The notes under the pieces: generated by a model | Databases searched by the model: none | Seen by the model: the letters and a program-made list of their open reading frames with translations, nothing else | What the model was told of the DNA's origin: nothing | NCBI RefSeq assembly: GCF_035942955.1 | Contig: NZ_DASZCQ010000082.1 | Location: 1-40,530, forward strand | Length of the DNA stretch: 40,530 bases | Direction of reading: 5' to 3' | Source of the DNA: DASYTH01 sp035942955 | GTDB taxonomy: Bacteria > Actinomycetota > Actinomycetes > Mycobacteriales > Pseudonocardiaceae | Part shown: positions 1 through 7,936 of the stretch, piece by piece | How positions within the stretch are numbered: position 1 is the first letter of the stretch | How the letters are laid out: every line of letters starts with the position of its first letter | Translations under genes and position numbers: made by a program

Positions 1-2
1 GC

Positions 3-608
3 TCGGGCTACTACCCGGCGCCGCCCGTGCCCCCGGTGGACAACGGCGGCCCGCGGGAGGCCGCCACCGAGCAGATGCCCAGGGTCCCGCCGGCCGGCCC
101 GCAGCAGTCCGGGGCGTTCCCGCCCGCGCGGATCCCGTTCGGCCACGCCGGCGCCATGCCGCCGGCGCCGCCCCTCGGTCCCGAGGCCAACGGCGACACG
201 CAGGTCCAGGAGCGCTACCCGGACGACTACACCGACTTCGACGTCGAGGACGAGCTCGGGCCGCCCGGCTACCAGGACTACCCGGAGGACGAGGACGCCG
301 ACGCCGACGAGTTCGCCGACGACGACGAGCTGGCCGGGGACCGCTCGCCGGCCCGCGAGTGGCTGATCATGGCCGGCCAGGTCGCGGTCAGCGTGGTCGG
401 CGGCGCCGCCGTCTGGCTCGGGTTCAACTGGCTTTGGGGCAAGTTCCCGCAGGTCGCGCTCGGCGCCGCGCTCGCCGTCATCGTCGGGCTGGTGTGGATC
501 GTGCGCAAGATCCGCCGGGCCGACGACCTGCAGACCACCGGTCTTGCCGTGCTCGTCGGGCTGTTCGTCACCGTGTCGCCGGCCGCGTTGCTTCTGTTGA
601 GCCGGTAG
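3..608 (+). CDS. Membrane protein with acidic N-terminal region (5' end outside window)
   Basis: The reading frame is open from the first bases, so the true start lies upstream; about 201 residues are visible. The N-terminal half is rich in Pro and Gly, followed by a strongly acidic stretch (many Asp/Glu, bases 225-345). The last 80 residues hold three hydrophobic segments (about bases 360-435, 450-510 and 543-603), with a basic KIRR between the second and third. The position, directly before a sugar isomerase and proC, matches the mycobacterial Rv0497-type transmembrane protein of unknown function that follows a Ppx/GppA phosphatase. The TAG stop shares its last base with the next GTG start, so the two genes are translationally linked. 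The function is unknown. Confidence 0.75.
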   Translation, partial: SGYYPAPPVPPVDNGGPREAATEQMPRVPPAGPQQSGAFPPARIPFGHAGAMPPAPPLGPEANGDTQVQERYPDDYTDFDVEDELGPPGYQDYPEDEDADADEFADDDELAGDRSPAREWLIMAGQVAVSVVGGAAVWLGFNWLWGKFPQVALGAALAVIVGLVWIVRKIRRADDLQTTGLAVLVGLFVTVSPAALLLLSR

Positions 609-1387
609 TGACGCCGGCGGTCGGCCTCTCAACGGCTTCGGTGTGGCCGCAGAGCGCGGCGACGGCGTTCCGCCTGGCCGCCGACCTCGGCTACGACGGC
701 GTCGAGGTCATGGTCTGGGCCGACCCGATGAGCCAGGACGTGGCCGCGCTGCGCCGCCGCTCCCGGCAGTACCGGGTGCCGGTCCTCGCCGTGCACGCGC
801 CCTGCCTGCTGATCACGCAGCGGGTCTGGTCGCCGGACCCGGAGCAGCGGCTGCGCCGCTCGGTGCGGGCCGCGCAGGAGCTCGGCGCCCCGACCGTGGT
901 GATCCACCCGCCGTTCCGCTGGCAGCGCCGCTACGCCGACGCGTTTCCCGAGCTGGTCGCCGAGCTGGAGAGCGGCAGCGGGGTCGCGATCGCGGTGGAG
1001 AACATGTTCCCGGTGCGCCGCTTCGGCGGGGAGGTCTCGGCGTTCCGCCCGTCGATCGACCCGACCGACGTCGGCTACCGGCACTACACGCTCGACCTGT
1101 CGCACACCGCGGCGGCGCACGCCGACGCCCTCGAGCTCGCCAAGCGGATGGGTGACGGCCTGGTCCATCTGCACCTGGCCGACGGCACCGGGCTCCCGCG
1201 CGACGAGCACCTCGTGCCCGGCCGGGGCAGCCAGCCGTGCGCCGAGCTGTGCGAGGAGCTGGCCGCGAGCGCGTTCGCCGGGCAGGTCGTGCTCGAGGTG
1301 AACACCCGCCGGGCCCGCAACTCCGCCACCCGGGCTAAGGATCTCGCCGAGGCGCTGCTGTTCGCCCGCCTGCATCTGGGGCAATGA
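608..1387 (+). CDS. Sugar phosphate isomerase/epimerase, TIM-barrel (AP endonuclease 2 family)
   Basis: A 259-residue protein with the xylose-isomerase-like TIM barrel pattern: HAPCLLITQR, VVIHPPFRW, VAVENMFPV (acidic metal ligand), YTLDLSHTAAAHAD and LVHLHLADGTG supply the His/Glu/Asp metal-binding residues typical of the family. The GTG start at 608 overlaps the upstream stop by one base and gives the natural N-terminus (VTPAVGLSTASVW). The frame is open further upstream, but that part lies inside the preceding gene. Family members isomerise or epimerise small sugars or sugar phosphates; the substrate cannot be read from the sequence. It corresponds by position to Rv0498 of mycobacteria. 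Confidence 0.85.
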   Translation: MTPAVGLSTASVWPQSAATAFRLAADLGYDGVEVMVWADPMSQDVAALRRRSRQYRVPVLAVHAPCLLITQRVWSPDPEQRLRRSVRAAQELGAPTVVIHPPFRWQRRYADAFPELVAELESGSGVAIAVENMFPVRRFGGEVSAFRPSIDPTDVGYRHYTLDLSHTAAAHADALELAKRMGDGLVHLHLADGTGLPRDEHLVPGRGSQPCAELCEELAASAFAGQVVLEVNTRRARNSATRAKDLAEALLFARLHLGQ

Positions 1388-1433
1388 GCGGAGATCGGCA
1401 ACAGTTTGCCCGCGGGGACGTACAGTCTGCGGC

Positions 1434-2360
1434 GTGAATCCGTTGCGCTCGCTGATCCTCGCCGCCGCCGGCAACGAGACGATCCGCCGCGTCGTGGCCA
1501 CCGCCCCGGTGAGCCGGGACGTCGTCCGCCGCTTCGTCGCCGGCGAGTCCACCGCCAAGGCCGTCGCCGTCGCCACACGGCTGGTGGCCGACGGCCTGAC
1601 CGTCACGCTGGACTACCTCGGGGAGGACACCACCGACGCCACGCTCGCCGAGCGGACCGTCCAGGCCTACCTTGAGCTCCTGGCGGCCCTGCACGACGAG
1701 GGGCTGGCCGAGCGCGCGGAGGTGAGCGTCAAGCTGTCCGCCGTCGGGCAGGCGCTCGACGAGTCGATGGCACTGGACAACGCGTCCCGGATCTGCGCGG
1801 CCGCCGACACCCACGGCACCACCGTCACCCTCGACATGGAGGACCACACCACGACGGACTCCACCCTGCGGGTCCTGGCCGAGCTGCGCGCCACCTGGCC
1901 GTGGGTGGGCGCGGTGCTGCAGTCCTACCTGCGCCGCACGCTCGACGACTGCACCCGGCTGGCCACGTCCGGCTCGCGCGTGCGGCTGTGCAAGGGCGCC
2001 TACGCCGAGCCGCCCGAGGTCGCGTTCGACAGCGCGCACGAGGTCGACCTGAGCTATGTGCGGTGCGCCAACGCGCTGCTGTCCGGGGACGGCTTCCCGA
2101 TGTTCGCCACGCACGACCCGCGCCTGATCCGAATCATCGGCGAGCGCGCCGCGTTCTACGGCCGCAAGCCCGGCAGCTTCGAGTTCCAGATGCTGTACGG
2201 GATCCGGTCCGACGAGCAGCGCCGGCTCGCGCAACTGGGGCACACCATGCGTGTCTACGTACCATACGGTGGCGAATGGTACGGCTATCTCATGCGCCGG
2301 CTCGCCGAGCGTCCGGCCAACACCGCGTTCTTCCTGCGCGCCCTGGCCACCCGGGGCTGA
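1434..2360 (+). CDS. Proline dehydrogenase (monofunctional, FAD-dependent)
   Basis: A 308-residue PRODH barrel that oxidises proline to delta-1-pyrroline-5-carboxylate with FAD and passes electrons to the respiratory chain. Family motifs appear in order: VSVKLSAVGQAL, TLDMEDHTTTDST, RLCKGAYAEP, FATHDPRLI, EFQMLYGIR and the C-terminal VYVPYGGEWYGYLMRRLAER that binds substrate carboxylate and flavin. The length fits the short actinobacterial PutB class, without the P5C dehydrogenase domain of PutA. The GTG start gives MNPLRSLILAAAGN. No P5C dehydrogenase gene is nearby; instead proC, which runs the opposite reduction, lies about 950 bp downstream. Confidence 0.93.
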   Translation: MNPLRSLILAAAGNETIRRVVATAPVSRDVVRRFVAGESTAKAVAVATRLVADGLTVTLDYLGEDTTDATLAERTVQAYLELLAALHDEGLAERAEVSVKLSAVGQALDESMALDNASRICAAADTHGTTVTLDMEDHTTTDSTLRVLAELRATWPWVGAVLQSYLRRTLDDCTRLATSGSRVRLCKGAYAEPPEVAFDSAHEVDLSYVRCANALLSGDGFPMFATHDPRLIRIIGERAAFYGRKPGSFEFQMLYGIRSDEQRRLAQLGHTMRVYVPYGGEWYGYLMRRLAERPANTAFFLRALATRG

Positions 2361-2415
2361 GCGGATCTTCAGCCGCCTTTTCGATCCACCGTTCAGACAT
2401 GGCAGGGTAACGATC

Positions 2416-3270
2416 ATGAGCAGTGTTGCTGGGCAGGGGGACGCGCGCACCCCGGGCGGACCACCGGCCGGCCCGTTCGCGGCCGCCTCCCGCGTCCGTT
2501 CGCTCGGTGACGGCACGTTCACCGCGGAGCTTCCCAACACCTGGACCGTCCGCGGCCGCCCGCACGGCGGCTACCTGCTCTCCCTGCTGGCCAGAACCGC
2601 GGCCGCGGCGCACAGCGGCGGCTCCGGCGCCCCCCTTGTCGACCCGCTCGCGGTCAGCGCCCAGTTCCTCAACCCGCCGAGCGTCGGCCCCGTCCTGCTG
2701 CGCACCGACGTCCGCAAGTCCGGCCGGCAGGCCACCGTCGTGTCCGTCTGCGTCGAGCAGCGCGGCAAGAGCTGCGTCGAGGGCATGGTGACCACCGGCC
2801 GGCTGCCCCGCGACCGGGCCGCCTGGTCCGACCTGCCCAACCTGTCCGCAGAACCGCCCGGCAACGCCGTCGACTTCGCCACCCTGCCCATGGCCTCGGC
2901 CTTCAAGCTCACCGCCGCCTGCGACGTCCGCATCGACCCCAACGGCGCCGGCTTCCTGCACGGCCACGTCGGCGACCCGCTGCGCCTGCGGTTATGGGTC
3001 CGTCCCCGCGCCGAGCCCGTCGATCCCCTCTTCGCGCTGGTGGCCGCGGACGTCCACATGCCGCTCACCTACAACCTCGGCCGCTTCGGCTGGACCCCCA
3101 CCGTCCAGATGACCGCCCTTGTCCGCTCCCGTCCCGCCCCCGGCTGGCTGCGCGTCCTGGTCGAGTCCCGCGCCGTCTACGGGGCCTGGTTCGACTCCGA
3201 CGCCACCGTCCTCGACTCCACCGGCCGCCTGGTCTGCCAGGCCCGCCAGCTGGCCCTTTCCGCCCGATAA
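2416..3270 (+). CDS. Acyl-CoA thioesterase family protein (double hotdog)
   Basis: A 284-residue protein of the TesB-like thioesterase family (4HBT_3 type). It shows the hotdog landmarks RGRPHGGYLLSLLAR near residue 55, an ADVHMPLTYNLGRFGW segment in the second half and VLVESRAVYGAWFDSD near the end. Such proteins hydrolyse acyl-CoA thioesters in the cytoplasm. The ATG at 2416 follows an AGGG about nine bases upstream; the frame continues upstream but overlaps the proline dehydrogenase gene, so the internal ATG is preferred. It lies between proline dehydrogenase and proC with short gaps, which may mean co-transcription. No link between its substrate and proline metabolism is visible. Confidence 0.8.
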   Translation: MSSVAGQGDARTPGGPPAGPFAAASRVRSLGDGTFTAELPNTWTVRGRPHGGYLLSLLARTAAAAHSGGSGAPLVDPLAVSAQFLNPPSVGPVLLRTDVRKSGRQATVVSVCVEQRGKSCVEGMVTTGRLPRDRAAWSDLPNLSAEPPGNAVDFATLPMASAFKLTAACDVRIDPNGAGFLHGHVGDPLRLRLWVRPRAEPVDPLFALVAADVHMPLTYNLGRFGWTPTVQMTALVRSRPAPGWLRVLVESRAVYGAWFDSDATVLDSTGRLVCQARQLALSAR

Positions 3271-3309
3271 CGGGGTGTCACACGGCGCTTCGCCCGCTCT
3301 GGCACGCTA

Positions 3310-4152
3310 ATGCGCATGGATGGGTATGAGGGCGCCGCCGAGCCGGTGATCGCCGTGCTGGGGGCCGGCAAGATCGGCGAGGCGTTGCTGTCCGGGCTGC
3401 TCAGCGGCGGGCGGCGGGTGGACGACCTGATGTTCACCGAGCGGCATGCCGAGCGGGCCGCGGAGATGACCACGCGGTACGGGATCAGGGCGGTGGACCT
3501 GCCGACGGCGGCCAAGGAGGCCGACGTGCTGGTGGTGGCCGTGAAGCCGCAGGACATCGACCCGCTGCTGGACGAGCTGGCGCCGGTGGTCAGCCCGCCG
3601 ACCCTGGTCGTGTCGCTGTGCGCGGGGCTGCCGACGGAGCTGTTCGAGCGGCGGCTGCCGGCCGGCGTGCCGGTGGTGCGGGTCATGCCGAACACCCCGG
3701 CGGTCGTCGGGCAGGCGATGAGCGCGATCTCGGCCGGCGGGCACGCCGGGCCGGAGCACCTGGACGTCGTGGAGCGCGTGCTGTCCGCGGTCGGCAAGGT
3801 GGTGCGGGTGCCCGAGTCGCAGCAGGACGCGGTCACCGCGCTCTCCGGTTCCGGGCCGGCGTACTTCTTCTACCTGGTCGAGGCCATGATCGACGCGGGC
3901 ATCCTGCTCGGGCTGCCGCGGAACGTGGCGGAGAAGCTGATCATTCAGTCGGCGGTGGGGGCGGCCACGATGCTGGTGGAGACCGGCGAGCACCCGGTCA
4001 CGCTGCGTGAGGCGATCACCTCGCCGGCCGGCACCACGATCATGGCCATCCGGGAGCTGGAGCGGCACGGGGTGCGGGCGGCGCTGCTGGCCGCGATCGA
4101 GGCGGCCCGGGACCGGTCCCAGGAGCTGGGCCGGGCCCACCGGATCGACTAG
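3310..4152 (+). CDS. proC: Pyrroline-5-carboxylate reductase
   Basis: A 280-residue enzyme for the last step of proline synthesis, reducing P5C with NAD(P)H. The N-terminal Rossmann motif is VLGAGKIGEALLSG; further on come VVAVKPQDI, VVRVMPNTPAVVGQ, ALSGSGPAYFFYLVEAM and the C-terminal family signature ITSPAGTTIMAIRELE. Length and motifs are complete. Two ATGs (3310 and 3316) lie six bases apart with no clear Shine-Dalgarno; the first is used here. Either way the N-terminus is short, as expected. The location beside the small HTH gene and bS22 matches mycobacterial proC (Rv0500). Confidence 0.96.
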   Translation: MRMDGYEGAAEPVIAVLGAGKIGEALLSGLLSGGRRVDDLMFTERHAERAAEMTTRYGIRAVDLPTAAKEADVLVVAVKPQDIDPLLDELAPVVSPPTLVVSLCAGLPTELFERRLPAGVPVVRVMPNTPAVVGQAMSAISAGGHAGPEHLDVVERVLSAVGKVVRVPESQQDAVTALSGSGPAYFFYLVEAMIDAGILLGLPRNVAEKLIIQSAVGAATMLVETGEHPVTLREAITSPAGTTIMAIRELERHGVRAALLAAIEAARDRSQELGRAHRID

Positions 4153-4200
4153 GAATCACCTGCCCGGGAGCGATTAACCCGAACTGGCGTCGCATCAGTC

Positions 4201-4279
4201 ACACGTGTCACGCTACTCTCTACTGAAGCACGTGCGTGTCCGTTCCGTCGGTGGGGAAGCCGACGGCGCGACACGTGTC
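4201..4279. promoter_or_regulatory. Three CACGTG-core palindromes upstream of the HTH gene
   Basis: ACACGTGT lies at 4201-4208, CACGTG at 4229-4234 and GACACGTGTC (10-bp perfect palindrome) at 4270-4279, all in the 147-bp gap between proC and the HTH gene. TACTCT at 4214-4219, just after the first palindrome, could be a -10 hexamer. Repetition of one palindrome three times in a promoter region suggests an operator, possibly for the adjacent HTH protein itself. The sites are seen; the regulator is inferred. Confidence 0.5.
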
Positions 4280-4299
4280 TAAAAGGGACGCGGTGACTC

Positions 4300-4518
4300 A
4301 TGCCGGCGAAGAAGAGGGACAAGGACCCGCCAGGGGTTGGCCAGGTGCAGTTCCTGACCGTGGCCGAGGTGGCCACGATGATGCGGGTTTCCAAGATGAC
4401 CGTCTACCGCCTGGTCCACAACGGAGAGCTTCCCGCCGTGCGGGTCGGCAAGTCGTTCCGCGTGCCGGAGAAGGCCGTGCACGCCTACCTGGAGGGCGCC
4501 TACTTCGACGCCGGCTAG
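4300..4518 (+). CDS. Small helix-turn-helix (excisionase/BldC-like) DNA-binding protein
   Basis: A 72-residue protein. Residues 17-68 form a MerR/excisionase-type winged helix: LTVAEVATMMRVSKMTVYRL, then NGELPAVRVGKSFRVPEKAV. It is the counterpart of mycobacterial Rv0500A by position and architecture and resembles BldC-type regulators, which bind DNA cooperatively without an effector domain. The ATG follows an AGGGA about 11 bases upstream, a rather long spacing. The upstream region holds three copies of a CACGTG palindrome, so autoregulation is plausible but inferred. There is no integrase or phage gene nearby, so a chromosomal regulator is more likely than a true excisionase. Confidence 0.9.
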   Translation: MPAKKRDKDPPGVGQVQFLTVAEVATMMRVSKMTVYRLVHNGELPAVRVGKSFRVPEKAVHAYLEGAYFDAG

Positions 4519-4727
4519 GTGCGGACGCGGCGGGTGGGTCGCCCTCGCGGGAGCGACCAGAAGGCTGAGGCGGGTGCAGGGCCTCAAGAGCGCGCGGGTA
4601 CCCTAAACGATCGTTGTGCCTGGTGCTCCTGCACGCGCCGTGACCTGCCTCCCGCGGTTGAGTGGTCGTTGCTGCGCCGGAGCGCTACGAGCAGCCGCGA
4701 CCACCGACGACAGCGAAGGATCCCCGC

Positions 4728-4829
4728 ATGGGCTCAGTCATCAAGAAGCGCCGCAAGCGCATGTCCAAGAAGAAGCACCGCAAGCTCCTGCGCAAGACCA
4801 GGGTGCAGCGCCGCAAGCTGAAGAAGTAG
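4728..4829 (+). CDS. Small ribosomal subunit protein bS22 (AURKAIP1/COX24 domain, 33 aa)
   Basis: A tiny, extremely basic protein starting MGSVIKKRRKRMSKKKHRK and ending RVQRRKLKK; 20 of 33 residues are Lys or Arg. It matches the 33-residue actinobacterial protein first seen as an extra 30S component (bS22) in mycobacterial ribosome structures, annotated by family as AURKAIP1/COX24-domain protein. The start is supported by AAGGA seven bases upstream of the ATG. The position between the HTH gene and the SDR gene is conserved in mycobacteria. Possible promoter features upstream are TACCCT at 4599-4604 and the palindrome AACGATCGTT at 4606-4615. Confidence 0.93.
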   Translation: MGSVIKKRRKRMSKKKHRKLLRKTRVQRRKLKK

Positions 4830-4921
4830 CCGCGCAAACGGCCCGTGTGAGCTGCGTTAAGACCCCGTTGCCAAGGGCCTTTCCGGCATTCCGGCGGGTA
4901 CAGTCGCACGAAGCAGCGCTG

Positions 4922-4939
4922 CTGGGGGCAAGCCCCCAG
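4922..4939. repeat. Perfect GC hairpin, dispersed-type repeat
   Basis: CTGGGGGC-AA-GCCCCCAG forms an 8-bp perfect stem with a two-base loop about 90 bases after the bS22 stop and before the SDR gene. Near-identical hairpins followed by ACCCC are common between genes in actinomycetes. It could attenuate transcription from bS22 into the SDR gene, although no U-tract follows. Confidence 0.5.
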
Positions 4940-4984
4940 ACCCCCACCGAGGCTCAGCCCCGGACCCCTTTTCCGAGGACCCGC

Positions 4985-5929
4985 ATGACCCCCAACGTCG
5001 TCCTGGTTACCGGCGTGGGTGGCTATCTCGGTGGCAACGTGGCCGCACGTCTCGCCGCCAACCCGGACATCGAACGCGTCATCGGCGTGGACACCGTGCC
5101 GCCGCGCGGCGGCACGGGCCGTGCCGCGTTCGTTCGCGCCGACATCCGCAACCCGCTGATCGCCAAGGTGATCAACTCGGCGCGCGTGGACACCGTCGTG
5201 CACGCCGCGCCCCGCCGGGCGCAGCACAAGGAGCTGACCGTCATCGGCACCATGCAGCTGCTCGCGGCCTGCCAGCGCTCGCGCGCGGTGCGCAAGCTGG
5301 TGGTGCGCTCGACCGCGGCGGTGTACGGGGCGAGCTCGCGCTCCCCGGCCGCCTTCACCGAGGACGACGCCCCGCGCGACCTGCCGGCGTCCGGCTACGC
5401 CAGGGACGCCGCCGAGGTGGAGGGTTACGTCCGCGGGTTCGCCCGCCGCCGCCCGGACGTGGTGACCACCACGATCCGGTTCGCCGATCTCATCGGCGCG
5501 GACGTGGACAGCGTGATCACCCGCTACTTCGCGCTGCCGGTGGTGCCGACCGTGCTCGGCTTCGACGCCAGGGTGCAGTTGCTGCACGGCGACGACGCGC
5601 TCGCCGTGCTCGAGCGGGCCACGCTGCGCGATCTGCCCGGGGTCTACAACGCCGGCGCGGACGGCGTGCTCATGCTCTCGCAGGCGATCCGCCGGGCCGG
5701 CCGGGTGCCGCTGCCGGTGCCCAGGCCGGCCGTTCCGGTGCTCGCCAAGCTGTTCCCCGGTACCAGGGCGGCGGACTTCTCGCCGGATCTGGTGCGGTAC
5801 CTCAACTTCGGCAGGGTGGTGGACACCGGCCGGCTCAAAACGATCTTCGGGTTCGCCCCGAGGTGGACCACCGCCCGCGCGTTCGACGACTACGTGCGCG
5901 GCGGCGGACTCCGGGTGGAAGGTAGCTGA
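4985..5929 (+). CDS. NAD-dependent epimerase/dehydratase-fold (extended SDR) protein, atypical active site
   Basis: A 314-residue extended SDR. The N-terminus VVLVTGVGGYLGGNVAARL is a complete GxxGxxG nucleotide-binding motif; VDTVPPRGG supplies the acidic residue after beta-2. The SDR Ser region STAAVYG is present. Where the catalytic YxxxK is expected the sequence reads YARDAAEVE, so the Lys is Ala, and normal epimerase or dehydratase chemistry is doubtful. The ATG is preceded by GAGGA at five-base spacing. The stop is followed after two bases by the acyltransferase start, so the two are translationally coupled. Mycobacterial Rv0501, annotated galE2, holds the same position; a UDP-galactose epimerase function should not be assumed. 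Confidence 0.82.
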   Translation: MTPNVVLVTGVGGYLGGNVAARLAANPDIERVIGVDTVPPRGGTGRAAFVRADIRNPLIAKVINSARVDTVVHAAPRRAQHKELTVIGTMQLLAACQRSRAVRKLVVRSTAAVYGASSRSPAAFTEDDAPRDLPASGYARDAAEVEGYVRGFARRRPDVVTTTIRFADLIGADVDSVITRYFALPVVPTVLGFDARVQLLHGDDALAVLERATLRDLPGVYNAGADGVLMLSQAIRRAGRVPLPVPRPAVPVLAKLFPGTRAADFSPDLVRYLNFGRVVDTGRLKTIFGFAPRWTTARAFDDYVRGGGLRVEGS

Positions 5930-5931
5930 GA

Positions 5932-6924
5932 ATGCAGCAGGCACAGGTGATTCCGCTCCAGCGGGGGGATCGCCGGACGATCGGCGCGCCGGCGGCACCG
6001 CGCCGCCGGGCGCTCGAACCGTCCGGCGTACCCGTCGAACCCACCCCGCTGCATCCGCTGCGTGCGCCGTCCCCGCCGGCCCACGGGCTGCAGCGCCGGA
6101 TCGCCGGCGCGGTCGGCTTTCTGCGCCGGCGGATCACCGGCGACTACCCGGTCGACGAGTTCGGGTTCGACCCCGAGCTGACCGACGCCGTGCTCCTGCC
6201 GCCGCTGCGGTTGCTGTACGAGAAGTGGTTCCGGGTCGAGGTCGGCGGCGCCGAGCACCTGCCGCCGCACGGCGGCGCGCTCGTGGTGTGCAACCACTCG
6301 GGCACGCTGCCGCTGGACGCGGTGATGACCGCGATCGCCGTTCACGACAACCATCCCCGGCGCCGGCACCTGCGGATGCTCGGCGCCGACCTGGTGTTCG
6401 CCACCCCGCTGCTCGGCGCCCTCGCCCGCAGGTCCGGCCAGACGCTGGCCTGCACCTCCGACGCCGAGCGCCTGCTCACCGCCGGCGAGCTGGTCGGCGT
6501 GTGGCCCGAGGGGTTCAAGGGCATCGGAAAGCCGTTCCGGGACCGGTACAAGCTGCAGCGGTTCGGCCGCGGCGGTTTCGCCACGGCCGCGATCCGCTCC
6601 GGCGTGCCGATCATCCCGTGCTCGATCGTCGGCGCCGAGGAGATCTATCCCAAGATCGGCGACCTGCGCCCGCTCGCCCGCCTGCTCGGCCTGCCCTACT
6701 TCCCGGTGACGCCGCTGTTCCCGCTGCTCGGCCCGCTCGGCGCCATCCCGCTGCCGTCCAAGTGGCACATCGAGTTCGGCGAGCCGATCCACCCCGGCGA
6801 GGACGACGACCCGATGGCCGCGTTCAACGTGGCCGACCAGGTGCGCGAGACCATCCAGCAAACCCTCTACCGCCTACTGGCCCAACGCCGCAGCCCATTC
6901 CCGTTCCGCCTCCCCGGAATTTGA
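5932..6924 (+). CDS. Lysophospholipid acyltransferase family protein (LPLAT, MGAT-like)
   Basis: A 330-residue acyltransferase. VVCNHSGTLPLDAVMTA contains the catalytic His and Asp (HX6D spacing, as in the MGAT-like branch rather than the HX4D of PlsC). VWPEGFKGIGKPFRDRY is the acyl-acceptor motif, and GVPIIPCSIVGAEEIYPKIG follows as in relatives. The first 70 residues are Pro/Arg-rich and poorly conserved. It probably esterifies a glycerolipid acceptor at the membrane; donor and acceptor are not defined. It starts two bases after the SDR stop, matching the Rv0501-Rv0502 pair. The 118 bases that follow, up to the convergent phosphatase gene, hold no convincing terminator. Confidence 0.88.
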   Translation: MQQAQVIPLQRGDRRTIGAPAAPRRRALEPSGVPVEPTPLHPLRAPSPPAHGLQRRIAGAVGFLRRRITGDYPVDEFGFDPELTDAVLLPPLRLLYEKWFRVEVGGAEHLPPHGGALVVCNHSGTLPLDAVMTAIAVHDNHPRRRHLRMLGADLVFATPLLGALARRSGQTLACTSDAERLLTAGELVGVWPEGFKGIGKPFRDRYKLQRFGRGGFATAAIRSGVPIIPCSIVGAEEIYPKIGDLRPLARLLGLPYFPVTPLFPLLGPLGAIPLPSKWHIEFGEPIHPGEDDDPMAAFNVADQVRETIQQTLYRLLAQRRSPFPFRLPGI

Positions 6925-7042
6925 TGCGGTCGTTGCGTTCCAGCGAACGGTGCGGACATCCGATCGATTGTGGCTGGGTGCCGTCACGTTCCCCTGAGGT
7001 TCCGTTGGTAGGCACGAACCATCTCAGCACTGACAATCGGCC

Positions 7043-7936
7043 CTAGGAGGCATGCTCGCGCTTGCGGTAGGCGAGGCCGACGGCCACCGCGCCGGCGACC
7101 GCGCCCGCGCCGAGCACCGACGGGACGCCGATCTTGGCGGCCTTGCGCCCGGTGCGGAAGTCGCGGATCTCCCAGCCCCGCCTGCGGGCGATCTCACGCA
7201 GCCCGCTGTCCGGGTTGACCGCCACGGCGGTGCCGACCACCGACAGCATCGGCACGTCGTTGGCCGAGTCGGAGTACGCGGTGCACCGGCGCAGGTCCAG
7301 CCCCTCCCGGGCGGCGAGCGCGCGGACCGCGTGCGCCTTGGCCGGGCCGTGCAGCATCTCGCCGACCAGCCGTCCCGTGTACACGCCGTTGACGTGCTCG
7401 GCGACCGTGCCGAGCGCGCCGGTCAGCCCCAGCCGGCGCGCGATGATCGTGGCCAGCTCCACCGGCGTCGCGGTGACCAGCCAGACCCGCTGCCCGGCGT
7501 CCAGGTGCATCTGGGCGAGCGCGCGGGTGCCCGGCCAGATCTTGTCGGCCATCAGCTCGTCGTAGATCTCCTCGCCGAGCTCGTTGAGCTCCCGCACCGT
7601 ATGACCGGCCACAAAGGACAGTGCCTGCTCGCGGCTGGTGCGGATGCCGTCCTGGCTCTCCTTGCCCGCCACCCGGAACCTCACCTGCTGCAAGGCAAAT
7701 CGGGCCAGATCGGAGTTGGTGAAGAACTTCCGCGCCGCCAGCCCACGGGCGAAATGGAAGATCGACGCCCCCATCATCATCGTGTTGTCCACGTCGAAGA
7801 ACGCCGCCGCCGTCAGGTCGGCCGGCACCGGCTCGGTGGGCTCGGCGTGCCCGATGACGTACGCGGCCTCCGCCGACGCCTCGCCCGCCACCGCGGCCAG
7901 CCGGGCCAGCTCGGTGACCTTCTCGTCCCGCGACAC
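7043..7936 (-). CDS. HAD-IB family phosphatase (SerB1-like) with C-terminal membrane segment
   Basis: A 297-residue HAD hydrolase. Motif I is AAFFDVDNTMMMG (nucleophile and general-acid Asp), motif II LVTATPVELA, motif III Lys in GPAKAHAVR and motif IV AYSDSANDVPML. The spacing and all-helical cap between motifs I and II are those of subclass IB, which includes phosphoserine phosphatase and phosphocholine phosphatases. The last 30 residues contain a hydrophobic Ala/Gly/Val helix followed by YRKREHAS, so the enzyme is probably membrane-tethered. The GTG at 7936 has GGGAGG seven bases upstream and is preferred to the GTG at 7960. It corresponds to mycobacterial Rv0505c; the substrate is uncertain. 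Confidence 0.87.
   Translation of the reverse strand: MSRDEKVTELARLAAVAGEASAEAAYVIGHAEPTEPVPADLTAAAFFDVDNTMMMGASIFHFARGLAARKFFTNSDLARFALQQVRFRVAGKESQDGIRTSREQALSFVAGHTVRELNELGEEIYDELMADKIWPGTRALAQMHLDAGQRVWLVTATPVELATIIARRLGLTGALGTVAEHVNGVYTGRLVGEMLHGPAKAHAVRALAAREGLDLRRCTAYSDSANDVPMLSVVGTAVAVNPDSGLREIARRRGWEIRDFRTGRKAAKIGVPSVLGAGAVAGAVAVGLAYRKREHAS

Noticed and set aside
359..607. Upstream extension of the sugar isomerase frame
   Set aside because: It lies inside the preceding membrane-protein gene; the GTG at 608 gives the family's normal N-terminus and a one-base coupling overlap.
4153..4299. Riboswitch between proC and the HTH gene
   Set aside because: No conserved riboswitch core is recognised; the palindromes are better explained as protein-binding DNA sites.
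4300..4518. Phage excisionase
   Set aside because: The fold is excisionase-like, but there is no integrase, att site or phage gene nearby and the gene order is conserved in mycobacteria.
6925..7042. Terminator between the convergent acyltransferase and phosphatase genes
   Set aside because: Only weak partial pairing (around 6938-6957) with no U-tract could be found.
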